Shown here: in pieces, positions 22,637 through 31,970 of the stretch
Numbering within the stretch: position 1 is the first letter of the stretch
Layout: the number at the start of each line of letters is the position of its first letter
Assembly: GCF_019400985.1 (NCBI RefSeq)
Contig: NZ_WTFF01000017.1
Location: 1 to 46,317 of the forward strand
Origin: Streptomyces bambusae
GTDB taxonomy: Bacteria; Actinomycetota; Actinomycetes; Streptomycetales; Streptomycetaceae
Reading direction: 5' to 3'
DNA: 46,317 nt
The notes under the pieces: model-generated
The model's database searches: none
The model's input: only the letters and a program-made list of their open reading frames with translations
Told to the model about the DNA's origin: nothing
Made by a program: the position numbers and the translations under genes

Positions 22637-24399
22637 CCGCGCTCTCCTTCTCGGGACTCTTCGGCTGGGGGCTCTTCGGCTTGTGCGTCGTCGGGCTCGG
22701 GGGCGGGCTCGGGCTCGGGGGCGGGCGCGGTCGGCGCCTGCTCGTTCAGGGCGGCGGCGAGGCCGGCCAGCTCCTCGGGGAGTCTGGCGGACTCGCTGCG
22801 GCCGAGGCCCGCCAGCTCGACGACGGTCACGCCGTCCGGGCCGGCGACCGCCCGGACCCAGATCCGGCGGCGGTGGATGAACAGGGAGCCGGCCAGGCCC
22901 ACGATGGCGCCCACGGCGCCGACGAGCGCGAGGCCGTTGCCCGGCTGCTCGGAGATCTGGAACGTCGCCCAGCGCTCGATGCCCTCGAACTTCACGGTGC
23001 CCGCGCCGTTCGGCAGCACCATCTCCTCGCCGACGGCCAGCCGCGCCTTGAACTGCTGGCCGCTGTCGTCCTTGAACTGCTGCATCTTGGACGTGTCGAG
23101 CCGGTAGACGTTCTGCGGCAGGCCGGAGTCGACGCCGAGGCTGCCGTGCCAGGCGTTCAGCGCCAGCCGCGGATTGGCCAGGTCGGGGAACTGGGAGAAC
23201 ATCGTGCCCGAGCCCTCGCCCGCGAAGGTCGGCACGAACCACGCGCTGAAGCCGAGCTGCTCCTTGACCCCGTTCGGGTCGACGTAGCCGTCGGTCACCT
23301 TCACCGCGCCGGAGGAGGTCAGGTTCGCGTCCTGCGGCAGCATCGGCACGGCGTCCTTGAAGATCACCTTGCCGGTGGGGTCGGTCACCGAGATCACCGG
23401 GGCGTAGCCGTGGCCGAGCAGGAAGACCTTGGAGCCGTCGACCTCCAGCGGCTCGTTGACCTCGATCTCGGCCGGGGTGGGCGTGCCGTCGGCGCCCTTG
23501 CTGTAGGTGACGTACGCCTTGAAGGTGCGCGGGGTGCCGCGCTGCGGCCCGTGCGTCTCGAACGAGGCGTCGAACCGGTCCAGGGTGAAGCTGAACGGCG
23601 GCAGGTCGTCGGAGTCGAAGAGCGAGCCCGGCTTGAAGTCGTCGTACTGGGTGAGGGTGTTCGAGAAGCCCTTGCCGCGCAGGACGAGCTTGCCGCCCTC
23701 GTACTTGTAGAGCTTGCCCACGGCGAAGGCGACGAGGATCGCGATCAGGGCGACGTGGAAGACCAGGTTCCCGGCCTCGCGCAGGTAGCCCTTCTCCGCC
23801 GCGACGGAGGTCCCGCCGGGCGCGGCCTCCGTGCGGAAGCGGCGCCGGCCGAGCAGGCCGCGGGCGTGCGCGAGCACCTCGTCGGGGGCGGCGCTCGTGC
23901 GCCAGGTGGCGTAGACGGGCATCCGGTCGAGCCGCTTGGGCGCCCCCGGCGGGCGGCCGGTCAGCTGGCCGACGAACTGCCAGGTGCGGGGCACGATGCA
24001 GCCGATGAGCGAGACGAACAGCAGGATGTAGATCGCGGAGAACCACACCGAGCCGTAGACCTCGAACAGCTGGAGCTTCTCGGCGAGCGGCACCCAGAAC
24101 TCGTGGGTCTTCTTCCACTGCTCGACCTTCATCGGGTCGATGTGGGTCTGCGGCACGAGCGAGCCCGGGATGGCCCCGAGCGTCAGCAGGAACAGCAGGA
24201 TCAGCGCGACCCGCATGGAGGTGAGCTGCCGCCAGAACCAGCGCAGCCAGCCGATGACGCCGATGCCCACGGGGGCGGCGGCGCCGTCCTCGGCGGGCGC
24301 GGTCGACAGCTGCGCGGCGGCAGCGGTGTCGGCGGTGTCCGCCGTGGCGTCCGTGGCGTCCGTGGCGTTCGCGGGGGCGGCCTTGTCCGTCGTACTCAT
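22633..24399 (-). CDS. resB: Cytochrome c biogenesis protein ResB
   Basis: A 588-residue partner of CcsB in System II cytochrome c maturation. A short cytosolic N-terminus with Thr/Ala/Asp repeats (TDATDATADTADTA) leads into TM1 (about 66-85, ALILLFLLTLGAIPGSLVPQ), TM2 (about 118-138), TM3 (about 215-231), a large extracytoplasmic domain and a final TM near 460-480 (GLALVGAVGAIVGLAGSLFI). The C-terminus is acidic and Pro-rich. The ATG at 24399 has GAGGACGAGGAC just before it and sits 10 nt after the ccdA stop. Length fits actinobacterial ResB. Confidence 0.93.
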   Translation of the reverse strand: MSTTDKAAPANATDATDATADTADTAAAAQLSTAPAEDGAAAPVGIGVIGWLRWFWRQLTSMRVALILLFLLTLGAIPGSLVPQTHIDPMKVEQWKKTHEFWVPLAEKLQLFEVYGSVWFSAIYILLFVSLIGCIVPRTWQFVGQLTGRPPGAPKRLDRMPVYATWRTSAAPDEVLAHARGLLGRRRFRTEAAPGGTSVAAEKGYLREAGNLVFHVALIAILVAFAVGKLYKYEGGKLVLRGKGFSNTLTQYDDFKPGSLFDSDDLPPFSFTLDRFDASFETHGPQRGTPRTFKAYVTYSKGADGTPTPAEIEVNEPLEVDGSKVFLLGHGYAPVISVTDPTGKVIFKDAVPMLPQDANLTSSGAVKVTDGYVDPNGVKEQLGFSAWFVPTFAGEGSGTMFSQFPDLANPRLALNAWHGSLGVDSGLPQNVYRLDTSKMQQFKDDSGQQFKARLAVGEEMVLPNGAGTVKFEGIERWATFQISEQPGNGLALVGAVGAIVGLAGSLFIHRRRIWVRAVAGPDGVTVVELAGLGRSESARLPEELAGLAAALNEQAPTAPAPEPEPAPEPDDAQAEEPPAEESREGERG

Positions 24400-24409
24400 G
24401 TCCTCGTCC

Positions 24410-25189
24410 TCAGATCCCCACCGTGAAGCCCTGGGTCCAGCCCTGCATCTCCTGGACGATGCTGTCCCACATTCCTGTGACGAGCAGCAGTCCGGTCACG
24501 ATGAGCATGCCGCCGCCGATCCGCATCACCCACGCGTAGTGCTTCTTGACCCACCCGAACGCGCCCAGCGCCTTGCGGAACGCCAGCGCCGCCGCGATGA
24601 ACGGCAGGCCCAGCCCCAGGCAGTACACGGTGGTCAGCAGCGCGCCGCGGCCCGCGCTCGCCTCGTTGAGCGAGAGCGTGGAGACGGCGGCGAGCGTGGG
24701 CCCCATGCAGGGGGTCCAGCCCACGCCGAACAGCACGCCCAGCACGGGCGCGCCGACCAGCCCGGCCGTGGGCTTGCGGTGGAAGCGGAACTCGCGCATC
24801 GTCAGGCCCGGGATCAGGCCCATGAAGAACAGCCCGAGCACGATCACCAGGACGCCGAGCACCTGGGAGATGATCCGCCGGTTCTCCTGGAGGGTCTCGC
24901 CGAAGTAGCCGAAGAGCGCCCCGCCGGAGACGAACACGGCCGTGAAGCCGAGGACGAACAGGCCGGCCCCGGCCAGCATCCGCCCGCGCCGGGCCTCGGC
25001 CAGGTCGGCACCGCTGACCCCGGTGACGTAGGAGAGGTAGCCGGGTACGAGCGGCAGCACGCAGGGCGAGAAGAAGGAGACGAGTCCGGCCAGCAGGGCG
25101 ATGGGCAGCGCCAGCAGGAGGGCCCCGCCCAGCACGGTCTCGTTCACGCCGGTCGTTCCGGCGGCGAGGAGGAGCGGCACGTGGCTCAC
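24410..25189 (-). CDS. ccdA: Cytochrome c biogenesis protein CcdA
   Basis: A 259-residue membrane protein with six TM helices that carries reducing power across the membrane to the thioredoxin-like TlpA/ResA. The two redox cysteines are Cys43 (SPCVLPLVPG) and Cys161 (WTPCMGPTL), each in the family motif. The GTG at 25189 overlaps the stop of the upstream tlpA-type gene (GTGA). An ATG-less start is normal here. Confidence 0.92.
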   Translation of the reverse strand: MSHVPLLLAAGTTGVNETVLGGALLLALPIALLAGLVSFFSPCVLPLVPGYLSYVTGVSGADLAEARRGRMLAGAGLFVLGFTAVFVSGGALFGYFGETLQENRRIISQVLGVLVIVLGLFFMGLIPGLTMREFRFHRKPTAGLVGAPVLGVLFGVGWTPCMGPTLAAVSTLSLNEASAGRGALLTTVYCLGLGLPFIAAALAFRKALGAFGWVKKHYAWVMRIGGGMLIVTGLLLVTGMWDSIVQEMQGWTQGFTVGI

Positions 25190-25818
25190 TGCTCCGCGAG
25201 GACCGGGTCGATCATCTTGCGCAGCTGTTCCTCGCTGACGGCGACGAGGGTGCGGGCGGCGATCCGGCCCTCCTTGTCGACGATGATCGTGGAGGGGATC
25301 GACTGCGCGTTGAGCGTGCCCTTGGGGAAGCGGAGCATCAGCTTGCCGTCCGGGTCGTACAGGCTCGGGTAGGTGATCCCGAAGTTCTGCTCGAAGGCGA
25401 TCGCGGCCTGCTTGCTGTTGTCGCGGGTGTTGATCCCGACGAAGGCCACGTCCTTGCCGGCGTCGGCCAGCTCCTTGGAGACCTTGGCGAAGTTCGGGGC
25501 CTCGGCCCGGCAGGGCGGGCACCAGGAGCCCCAGACGTTGAGGACGACGACCTTGCCCTTGAGGGTGCTGGTGTCGAGCGTCTTGCCGTCGACGGTCTCG
25601 CCGTCGAGCTTCGGCGCCTCGGTCCGCTCGCCGCGGGCGACGGTGGAGACACCGCTCGCGCCCGTCACGTAGCCGCCGCCCGAACTCTTGGCGGCCTTGC
25701 TGCCGCCGGAATCGCCGCAGGAGGTCAGGGTCAGGGCGCCGGCGGCGGTCACCGCGGTCAGCAGGATCGCGCGGCCGCGGGTCGAGCGGCGGCGGCGGGG
25801 GGCGCGGCTAGGGCTCAT
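25186..25818 (-). CDS. TlpA/ResA-type thioredoxin-like lipoprotein
   Basis: 210 residues. An Arg-rich N-terminus and hydrophobic segment end in a lipobox LTSC with Cys34. The thioredoxin fold (about 65-205) carries the active site WCPPC (Cys100, Cys103) and the cis-Pro region QSIPSTIIVD. It keeps apocytochrome c cysteines reduced for heme attachment, fed by CcdA. The gene opens the ccdA-resB-ccsB part of the operon and follows the histidine phosphatase gene after 106 bases. The ATG at 25818 gives a complete signal peptide. Confidence 0.92.
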   Translation of the reverse strand: MSPSRAPRRRRSTRGRAILLTAVTAAGALTLTSCGDSGGSKAAKSSGGGYVTGASGVSTVARGERTEAPKLDGETVDGKTLDTSTLKGKVVVLNVWGSWCPPCRAEAPNFAKVSKELADAGKDVAFVGINTRDNSKQAAIAFEQNFGITYPSLYDPDGKLMLRFPKGTLNAQSIPSTIIVDKEGRIAARTLVAVSEEQLRKMIDPVLAEQ

Positions 25819-25924
25819 GTGAAAAGTTTCGCATGGGCGTTTTAGGGATCTTCCGCACCCCCCGACGCGGCACCGGGCCCGGGCGGGGGCCGTCCGGTGG
25901 CCGGCCGGGGGCCGCCGGGCCGGC

Positions 25925-26605
25925 TCAGGCGCCGAAGGCCTTCGACTTCCCCTTCACCGGCTTCGCCCCCGCCAGCAGGTGCGCCGGTACGAGGTCCCGC
26001 GCCGGCTCGCTGTAGCCCACCGACACGAGCCGGTCGCCCTGGTAGGTGAACGAGGTCAGCGAGGCGAGCGTGCACTGCCGGCGCCGCGGGTCGTGCCACA
26101 GCCGCCGCTTCTCCGCGAAGCTGCGCACGATCCAGATCGGCAGCTGGTGGCTGACCGCCACCGCCTCGTGGCCGCGCGCCGCGTCGCGCGCCGCCTCCAG
26201 GGCGCTCATCATCCGCACGACCTGCTCGACGTACGGCTCGCCCCAGGACGGCTTGAAGGGGTTGGTCAGGTGCTTCCAGTTCGAGGGCTTGCGCAGCGCG
26301 CCGTCGCCGACGCCGAAGGTCTTGCCCTCGAAGACGTTCTCCGCCTCCAGCAGCCGCGAGTCCGTGGCCAGCGCCAGGCCGTGGCTCTTGGCGATCGGGG
26401 CGGCCGTCTCCTGGGCCCGCTCCAGCGGGGAGGACACGACGTACGCGATGTCCCGGCCCTCCAGGTGCTCGGCGACCCGGTCGGCCATCTGCCGGCCGAG
26501 GGCGGAGAGGTGGTAGCCGGGCCGGCGGCCGTAGAGGACGCCGTCCGGGTTCTCCACCTCGCCGTGCCGCACGAGGTGGACGACGGTGATCTCGTTCCCG
26601 CTCAT
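25925..26605 (-). CDS. Histidine phosphatase superfamily protein
   Basis: 226 residues. The RHG motif (Arg13-His14-Gly15 in [10 protein letters not shown]) holds the phosphorylated histidine; His153 in [11 protein letters not shown] is the second catalytic His. [15 protein letters not shown] is the usual follow-on. The substrate is unknown. The ATG at 26605 overlaps the hemL stop (ATGA), so it is co-translated with hemL, an arrangement I recall from other Streptomyces. Confidence 0.92.
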   Translation of the reverse strand: MSGNEITVVHLVRHGEVENPDGVLYGRRPGYHLSALGRQMADRVAEHLEGRDIAYVVSSPLERAQETAAPIAKSHGLALATDSRLLEAENVFEGKTFGVGDGALRKPSNWKHLTNPFKPSWGEPYVEQVVRMMSALEAARDAARGHEAVAVSHQLPIWIVRSFAEKRRLWHDPRRRQCTLASLTSFTYQGDRLVSVGYSEPARDLVPAHLLAGAKPVKGKSKAFGA

Positions 26606-27942
26606 GCCGTGGCCTCCGTGGCCTCGGTGGCCTCCGCGGCGGCGCGGGCGGCGGCCGGCAGCGCGGCGGCGATCCGCTCGACGGCGCGCTCGTCGTGGGC
26701 GGTGGAGACGAACCACGACTCGAACGCCGACGGCGGCAGGTACACGCCGCCGGCCAGCATGGCGTGGAAGAAGGCGGTGAAGCGGAAGGACTCCTGCTGC
26801 TTGGCGTCCTCGTAGTTGCGCACCTCGTCGGCGGTGAAGAACACCGAGAACATGTTGGAGGCGGTCTGCAGCCGGTGCGCGACGCCCTCCTTGGCCAGCG
26901 CGCCCGTGACGAGCCGCTGGATCTCGGCGGAGACCGCGTCCACCTTCTCGTACGCCGCGTCGTCGAGCAGCCGCAGCTGGGCGAGGCCCGCGGCGGTGGC
27001 GACCGGGTTACCGGAGAGCGTGCCCGCCTGGTAGACCGGGCCGGCCGGGGCCAGGTACGCCATGACGTCCGCGCGGCCGCCGAACGCCGCCGCCGGGAAA
27101 CCGCCGCCCATGACCTTGCCGAAGGTCATCAGGTCGGGCTTGACGCCGTCCACGCCGTACCAGCCGGCGCGGCTGGTACGGAAGCCGGTCATGACCTCGT
27201 CGGAGATGTAGAGCGCGCCCTCGGAGCGGCAGATGTCGGCCAGGCCCTGGTTGAAGCCGGGGGCGGGGGTGACGACGCCCATGTTGCCGGGGGCGGCCTC
27301 GGTGATCACGCAGGCGATCTGGCCGGGGTGCGCGGCGAAGGCCGCCCGTACGGCGTCGAGGTCGTTGTACGGCAGCACGATCGTGTCGCCGGCCTGCGCG
27401 CCGGTGACGCCGGGGGTGTCGGGCAGCGCGAAGGTCGCGAGCCCGGAACCGGCGGCGGCCAGCAGCGCGTCGACATGGCCGTGGTAGCACCCGGCGAACT
27501 TGACGACCTTGGCGCGGCCGGTGAAGCCGCGGGCGAGCCGGATCGCCGACATGGTCGCCTCGGTGCCGGAGGAGACCAGGCGCACCTGCTCGACGGGCTC
27601 GACGCGGGCCACGATCTCCTCGGCGAGCGCGACCTCGCCCTCGCCGGGCGTACCGAAGGAGGTGCCGCGGGCGACGGCCTCCTGCACGGCGGCGATCACC
27701 TCGGGGTGGGCGTGGCCGAGGATCATCGGTCCCCAGGAGCACACGAGGTCGACGTACTCGCGTCCGTCGGCATCCGTCAGGTACGGACCGGTACCGGAGA
27801 CCATGAACCGGGGCGTTCCGCCCACGGCACGGAAGGCGCGGACCGGAGAGTTCACGCCGCCGGGGGTCACGAGGGACGCGCGCTCGAAGAGCGTCTGCGA
27901 AACTGGGGCTTCATACGGGTACGGGTAGCTCACACGAGCCAT
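26602..27942 (-). CDS. hemL: Glutamate-1-semialdehyde 2,1-aminomutase HemL
   Basis: 446 residues, PLP enzyme that converts glutamate-1-semialdehyde to 5-aminolevulinate in the C5 route to heme. The PLP lysine is Lys276 ([10 protein letters not shown]). Other marks are [21 protein letters not shown], the CYHGHVD segment, the [10 protein letters not shown] aspartate motif and the [13 protein letters not shown] segment. The C-terminus ends in an Ala/Glu/Thr repeat tail ([10 protein letters not shown]). The ATG at 27942 has GGTGAG a few bases upstream. Its operon with the cytochrome c genes links heme supply and heme attachment. Confidence 0.95.
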   Translation of the reverse strand: MARVSYPYPYEAPVSQTLFERASLVTPGGVNSPVRAFRAVGGTPRFMVSGTGPYLTDADGREYVDLVCSWGPMILGHAHPEVIAAVQEAVARGTSFGTPGEGEVALAEEIVARVEPVEQVRLVSSGTEATMSAIRLARGFTGRAKVVKFAGCYHGHVDALLAAAGSGLATFALPDTPGVTGAQAGDTIVLPYNDLDAVRAAFAAHPGQIACVITEAAPGNMGVVTPAPGFNQGLADICRSEGALYISDEVMTGFRTSRAGWYGVDGVKPDLMTFGKVMGGGFPAAAFGGRADVMAYLAPAGPVYQAGTLSGNPVATAAGLAQLRLLDDAAYEKVDAVSAEIQRLVTGALAKEGVAHRLQTASNMFSVFFTADEVRNYEDAKQQESFRFTAFFHAMLAGGVYLPPSAFESWFVSTAHDERAVERIAAALPAAARAAAEATEATEATA

Positions 27943-28076
27943 GGTCTCACCAGGCCGCGACCGACTTGCGGACGGGCGTTTCACCGCGCCGCCGCGGGGG
28001 AGGTCACTGCCATGATGATCAGGCTGCGTGGCGGGGGCCACGGGGCCGGGGCAGGCAAGACCAGTCGGGTGGAGAT

Positions 28077-29168
28077 ATGCAACGCGGTGGTGGACCGGGC
28101 GAGGGTACGGACGGCCTCGACCCGCAGCGCGCCCGCGAGGCCCGCGAAGCCCGCCGCCGCGGCAAGCACCGCCGCCGCGCGTCGACGGAACCGACCGGGC
28201 TGCCCGAGGCCTCGCCGATGCCGGAGGCTGGGGCTGGACCTGGGGCGGAGCGCGGATCGGGACTCGGGCCGGGACTCGGGCCGGGACTCGGGTCGGAGCG
28301 CGTGGCGGACCCCGCCGCGGACCGCGACGAGGGCCGCACGCGGGACGGCTCCGCGGACCGCCGGACGGACGTGTCCCGGGGGCGCGGGGCGGACGGCGCT
28401 CAGGGGCGAGGCACCCAGGGGCACGGTGCCCAGGGGCACGGTGCCCAGGGGCACGGTGTCCAGGGGCTCGGGCAGGACGGCGCTCGGGACGGCGGGGCGG
28501 ACCCCGACACGGACCCCGACAAGGATCGCGACACGGTCGGCTCCACGGGCCGCGACACGGACCCCGACCGCGGGATGGACGACTCCCGACGGCTCGGGGC
28601 GGGCGGCCCCCGGCGGCGCGGGCCGGGCGGCTCCCGGGACGGCGGGCGGGCGTCCGACACGGACGGGGACCGCGGGCGTCCGTCCGACACCGACGGGGAC
28701 CGCGTCGGCTCGCCGATCGGGGGCCGCGGCATGGGGGTGACGTACAAGTACTTCGGCGCGCCGGACGGCGCGACGGCGGCCCGGGTCCCGATCTCGATGC
28801 GCCCGGAGGAGCTCGGCGGCGACGAGCTCGGCATGGGCGGCATGTTCACCAAGATCAAGCCGGAGACGGTGGCCGCGATGGTCCTGACCGGCATCGAGGG
28901 CATACCCCTGCACAAGGTCCCGCCGCTGGAGCTGGTCGTCCTCCACCCCGACTACGCGGTGGTCAAGCTCCCCATGACGGTGGTCGACCCGCTGCGCGAC
29001 ATCGGCGAGGAGTCGGTCGGCGCGGCGGCCTTCATCTGGTCCACGGTCCCGGACCGCGGCGGCCCGAGCGACGCCTTCAACGTCTACCAGCTCCTCCACG
29101 AATGGCAGGACTTCTCCCACCGCCTCCACGAGGCGGGCCACCAGCCGTACTGCCTGGTCTGGCCCTGA
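28077..29168 (+). CDS. Unknown protein: repeat-rich disordered N-terminus plus conserved C-terminal domain
   Basis: About 363 residues if read from the ATG at 28077 (preceded by GGAG 2 nt away). Residues 1-220 are low-complexity, Arg/Gly/Asp-rich and built on DNA repeats (QGHGA units; SDTDGDR units; [11 protein letters not shown]). From about residue 219 ([13 protein letters not shown]) to the end lies a compact 145-residue domain ([33 protein letters not shown]...[20 protein letters not shown]) with conventional composition. I do not recognise that domain. An alternative start is the ATG at 28731. The gene is divergent from hemL, with about 130 bases between. Confidence 0.6.
   Translation: MQRGGGPGEGTDGLDPQRAREAREARRRGKHRRRASTEPTGLPEASPMPEAGAGPGAERGSGLGPGLGPGLGSERVADPAADRDEGRTRDGSADRRTDVSRGRGADGAQGRGTQGHGAQGHGAQGHGVQGLGQDGARDGGADPDTDPDKDRDTVGSTGRDTDPDRGMDDSRRLGAGGPRRRGPGGSRDGGRASDTDGDRGRPSDTDGDRVGSPIGGRGMGVTYKYFGAPDGATAARVPISMRPEELGGDELGMGGMFTKIKPETVAAMVLTGIEGIPLHKVPPLELVVLHPDYAVVKLPMTVVDPLRDIGEESVGAAAFIWSTVPDRGGPSDAFNVYQLLHEWQDFSHRLHEAGHQPYCLVWP
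28259..28300. repeat. 12-bp tandem repeat (GGGACTCGGGCC type)
   Basis: Three to four consecutive units of GGGACTCGGGCC lie in the low-complexity part of the gene at 28077-29168, coding for a Gly/Leu/Pro repeat. Confidence 0.65.
28402..28461. repeat. 15-bp tandem repeat, four copies
   Basis: Units of AGGGGCACGGTGCCC type start at 28402, 28417, 28432 and 28447 (first and last variants). The 15-bp period keeps the frame and encodes a five-residue QGHGA repeat in the disordered part of the unknown protein. Confidence 0.8.
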
Positions 29169-29317
29169 CCGCAGGCGCACCATCGGCGTACCGCTGTCCG
29201 ACCTCTTCAACCGGGGCGCGATTGAGCCACTCTGCGTGCCTCCTGACCGGATCACGCTTTCTGTACGCGGTTTCCGTTCCGTAAGTTGCCTGACGGGACA
29301 TCAACAGGGAGGGATCC

Positions 29318-29764
29318 ATGGCCTGGGATGAGTGGGAGCAGATCAAGGCGGATTCGGGAGCCCAGCAGTCCGTCTCGACCCGGTTGAACCAGCTCGCCCC
29401 GGCGGCGGGCGGCGGCGGTGTCGGCAAGCCGGACATGGCAGCCAGCCCGGCGGCCAAGAAGGCGGCGGCGAAAGCGATCAACGAGGACCTGGAGCCGGGT
29501 GTCACGAGGGACGGCAAGCACACGGCTGAGAGCATGGGTGCCGCGGTCAAGGAGTTCGGGCCGAAGGACGGTCACGGCTGGGACACCTCCAGCGCGCTGA
29601 AGAAGGCGCACGAGACCTGGGAGAGGCAGGTCACGATGCTGCTCGGCCGCCTGGCCTCGGAGAAGCAGGCCCTGAGCGCGACCGGCGTCAGCTTCCAGAG
29701 CAACGAACTCGACACCACCGCGCGGCTGGCCCTGGCCCGCCAGTCGCGGATCAACGGCATCTGA
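29318..29764 (+). CDS. ESX-like small protein (second type VII-type module)
   Basis: 148 residues, no signal peptide or TM segment. The N-terminus MAWDEWEQIKADS is Trp-rich; the C-terminal half is helical and ESX-like (GWDTSSALKKAHETWERQVTMLLGRLASEKQALSATGVSFQSNE). AGGGAGGG lies 5-8 nt before the ATG at 29318, a strong RBS. The gene starts a short run with the WXG protein (30 bases on) and the lipoprotein. It parallels the small protein at 6270-6737 in position, but the two sequences are not obviously homologous beyond helix pattern. Confidence 0.55.
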   Translation: MAWDEWEQIKADSGAQQSVSTRLNQLAPAAGGGGVGKPDMAASPAAKKAAAKAINEDLEPGVTRDGKHTAESMGAAVKEFGPKDGHGWDTSSALKKAHETWERQVTMLLGRLASEKQALSATGVSFQSNELDTTARLALARQSRINGI

Positions 29765-29794
29765 CCGGCCGGCCGACCGGCCCCAGGGGGAGAC

Positions 29795-31258
29795 ATGCCG
29801 ACCTATCACGAAGTCATGAGCACCGACCTGTCCACACTCACCGCTGCCGCCGGCAAGTGGGAGGAGACGGCAGGCAAGTTCAAAACACTTGAGGACCAGT
29901 ACGCGAAGGACGTCCACGGCGTCTCGCTCGGCGAGTCCTGGATCGGCCTGAGCGCCCAAGCCGCCAACGAAAGGTTCACCGTCACCCTCAAGGAACTCCA
30001 AGGAGCGCAGAAGGAGGCGAAAGCAGTCGCCGGCATCCTGCGTAACGCGCACACACAACTCACCGACCTGCGGAACCGGGTCAGGGCGATCCGTGACGAC
30101 GCGGTCAAGGCGGGCATGCGCGTGTCCGACCAGGGTGTCGTCGCGTACGACACGGAGCGGCTCACCCAGGGCGAGCGCACGGCATACCTCCACGACCCCG
30201 ACTTCCAGCAAAGCGCCCGCACGCACGCCAGCGAGTGGTCCGAAAAGCTGGCCCAGGCCGTCAAGGCGGTCACCGACGCCGACGACGGCATCCGTCTCGC
30301 GCTCGCCGCCGCCGTCCTCGACTCCGACCTCATGGACGGCACGTTCAACGGCTTCAACCGGAACCCCAAGGCAAGCCCGTACCCCTCCCTGGAGGAGGCC
30401 GGCAAGGCCGCCAACATGCCCAAGGACCGCAAGGATGTCCCCGCCTGGTGGCGCAGCCTCGACCCTGCCACCCGAGGCATCCTGCTCCAGGAGAAGGGCG
30501 ACGCACTACGGGCGGCAGGGATCATGGACCCGCAGTACCAGTGGACGTCTCCTGACCCTGGATCCGGGCCATTCGGTGTAGAGGACCCCACGCCACGGGA
30601 TGTGAAGTTCCACGCCTGGGCCCTCGGCCTCGCCACGGCTGGCGACCTCACCGGAGAAACCGGGGCTTCTCGCAACATCTTGCATTACCTGCGCGCCACC
30701 GGCGAACCTCTCTCCCTCGACGTGAACCGCATGCTGCACGACGATGCCAAGTTCCGGTCCGACATCGAACGGGTCCATATCGCACAGAACCAGGAGCAGT
30801 GGCGCAGGGAAGCGCTCGCCGAATTCGAGAAGGCAGGAGGCGATAGAACGATCACCATTCCGGTCGAGAGCAAACAATACGGCGGTACGTTCACAAAGGA
30901 CACAGACTGGTATCACGCCGTGGGGTCACACCAGCAGACCGTCTCGGGCATGGTCACTGTCAGACCTGGCGAGGCCGGCAAGCCTGATGTGTCGCTCGAG
31001 TATCAGGTCAATGTGTGGGACCGCTACAACTGGGACAAGGGGAAGTCCACAGACTTCCCCGGGGGAATCGTCATCCGGGACGAAGACATGGGCCACCTTC
31101 ACACCGTCGGCATCGCCCAAGAGTTCGACATGCGCGGTAGCAGCCCGACGTTCACGCGCGATTTGAACGGCGACGCGAGCCCTGCAGTGAACCCTGCCGA
31201 CCCTGGCCGATCGGGCGGCCGTGGAGACGTCTCGCGGGGCGACGAGGAGAACCGGTGA
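29795..31258 (+). CDS. WXG-type N-terminal protein with unknown C-terminal domain
   Basis: 487 residues, no signal peptide. Residues about 8-105 form the WXG100-type helical hairpin, with the turn ESWIGLSAQAA (Trp49-Ile50-Gly51). A second helical region (about 110-230) and a linker precede a C-terminal domain (about 235-455) that ends in a conserved-looking block (KDTDWYHAVGSHQQTVSG...VNVWDRYNWDKGKSTDF...LHTVGIAQEFDMRGSS). I do not recognise the C-terminal domain; a toxin-like effector or wall-associated protein are candidates. The ATG at 29795 follows AGGGGGAG. Its stop overlaps the lipoprotein start (GTGA). The base composition of the second half is less GC-rich than the neighbours. Confidence 0.65.
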   Translation: MPTYHEVMSTDLSTLTAAAGKWEETAGKFKTLEDQYAKDVHGVSLGESWIGLSAQAANERFTVTLKELQGAQKEAKAVAGILRNAHTQLTDLRNRVRAIRDDAVKAGMRVSDQGVVAYDTERLTQGERTAYLHDPDFQQSARTHASEWSEKLAQAVKAVTDADDGIRLALAAAVLDSDLMDGTFNGFNRNPKASPYPSLEEAGKAANMPKDRKDVPAWWRSLDPATRGILLQEKGDALRAAGIMDPQYQWTSPDPGSGPFGVEDPTPRDVKFHAWALGLATAGDLTGETGASRNILHYLRATGEPLSLDVNRMLHDDAKFRSDIERVHIAQNQEQWRREALAEFEKAGGDRTITIPVESKQYGGTFTKDTDWYHAVGSHQQTVSGMVTVRPGEAGKPDVSLEYQVNVWDRYNWDKGKSTDFPGGIVIRDEDMGHLHTVGIAQEFDMRGSSPTFTRDLNGDASPAVNPADPGRSGGRGDVSRGDEENR

Positions 31259-31773
31259 GCATGCGAAACCGAAACCGGGCGTGCGGAGCAATGTGCGCGG
31301 CGCTTGTCTCCGCGCTGCTTCTCACGTCCTGCTCGACCGGAGCACCGGGCAGCGCCACACGCGAGAGCACCTATCCGCGCTGGGAGGAGGGCGCCGGCGC
31401 CACCGAGGCGGCGGCGTTCATGAAAGTTCAGATCCCCGAGGGGGCCACGGACGTAAAGGGCGCCGTGCAGGTCAACCCCCGGGAGGACGAGTACATCCTC
31501 TCCTTCCGCACCGACAGGGCCACCGCAACCCGAGTTGCAGAGGACCTGCACTCCGAAGAGCCGCTCAAGCCATGGCGTATCAGCTCGACGTCGGAACCCG
31601 AACTCTTCGGACACCTCGGCCTCACGGAGCCGCAAACACTCAAGGGCGCACTCTGGGCAGGTGTCTGCCCTCCTTGCGTCAAGGACTACCGACGTCGCAG
31701 TGTCGCGTGGCTGGAGATCCACATCGAGAACCTGGAAGCCGACCAAGCCCGGGTATACCTGCGCGCGTTCTGA
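31255..31773 (+). CDS. Lipoprotein, candidate partner of the WXG protein
   Basis: 172 residues. The signal peptide (MSMRNRNRACGAMCAALVSALLLTSC) ends in a lipobox LTSC, so the mature protein is lipid-anchored outside the membrane. The mature part has a central region with VQVNPREDEYILSFRTDRATATRVAEDL and a CPPC pair (GVCPPCVKDYRRR), unusual for an extracytoplasmic lipoprotein and possibly disulfide-bonded. The GTG start overlaps the stop of the WXG gene (GTGA), so the two are translated together. As a membrane-anchored protein behind a possible secreted effector, it could serve as an immunity protein or an adaptor; neither is proven. Confidence 0.65.
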   Translation: MSMRNRNRACGAMCAALVSALLLTSCSTGAPGSATRESTYPRWEEGAGATEAAAFMKVQIPEGATDVKGAVQVNPREDEYILSFRTDRATATRVAEDLHSEEPLKPWRISSTSEPELFGHLGLTEPQTLKGALWAGVCPPCVKDYRRRSVAWLEIHIENLEADQARVYLRAF

Positions 31774-31970
31774 CCGCACGACCGGCCGCACGGGCCGACG
31801 CCTTCGCATGGGTCCCCCGTGTTCCGCTGGCGGTTGGTGGTGGCAACTGGGTGGGGTGTTCCGTGCGGGGGGCTGAATAACAAAGAATCTGTTTTGTTTT
31901 CGGGCGGTGGTGCCGCCGCCCGGGCGGCCCCGTACCCCACGTCCCCGGAAGCCGACGCAGAGCAGGTGTC
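31774..31970 (+). promoter_or_regulatory. Regulatory region before the biosynthetic operon
   Basis: The 197-base gap has a sharply AT-richer island at about 31874-31900. It contains the inverted repeat AACAAA (31879-31884) / TTTGTT (31893-31898) with an 8-nt centre. It is the natural place for the promoter and operator of the operon that begins at 31971. I cannot assign exact -10/-35 elements. Confidence 0.45.
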
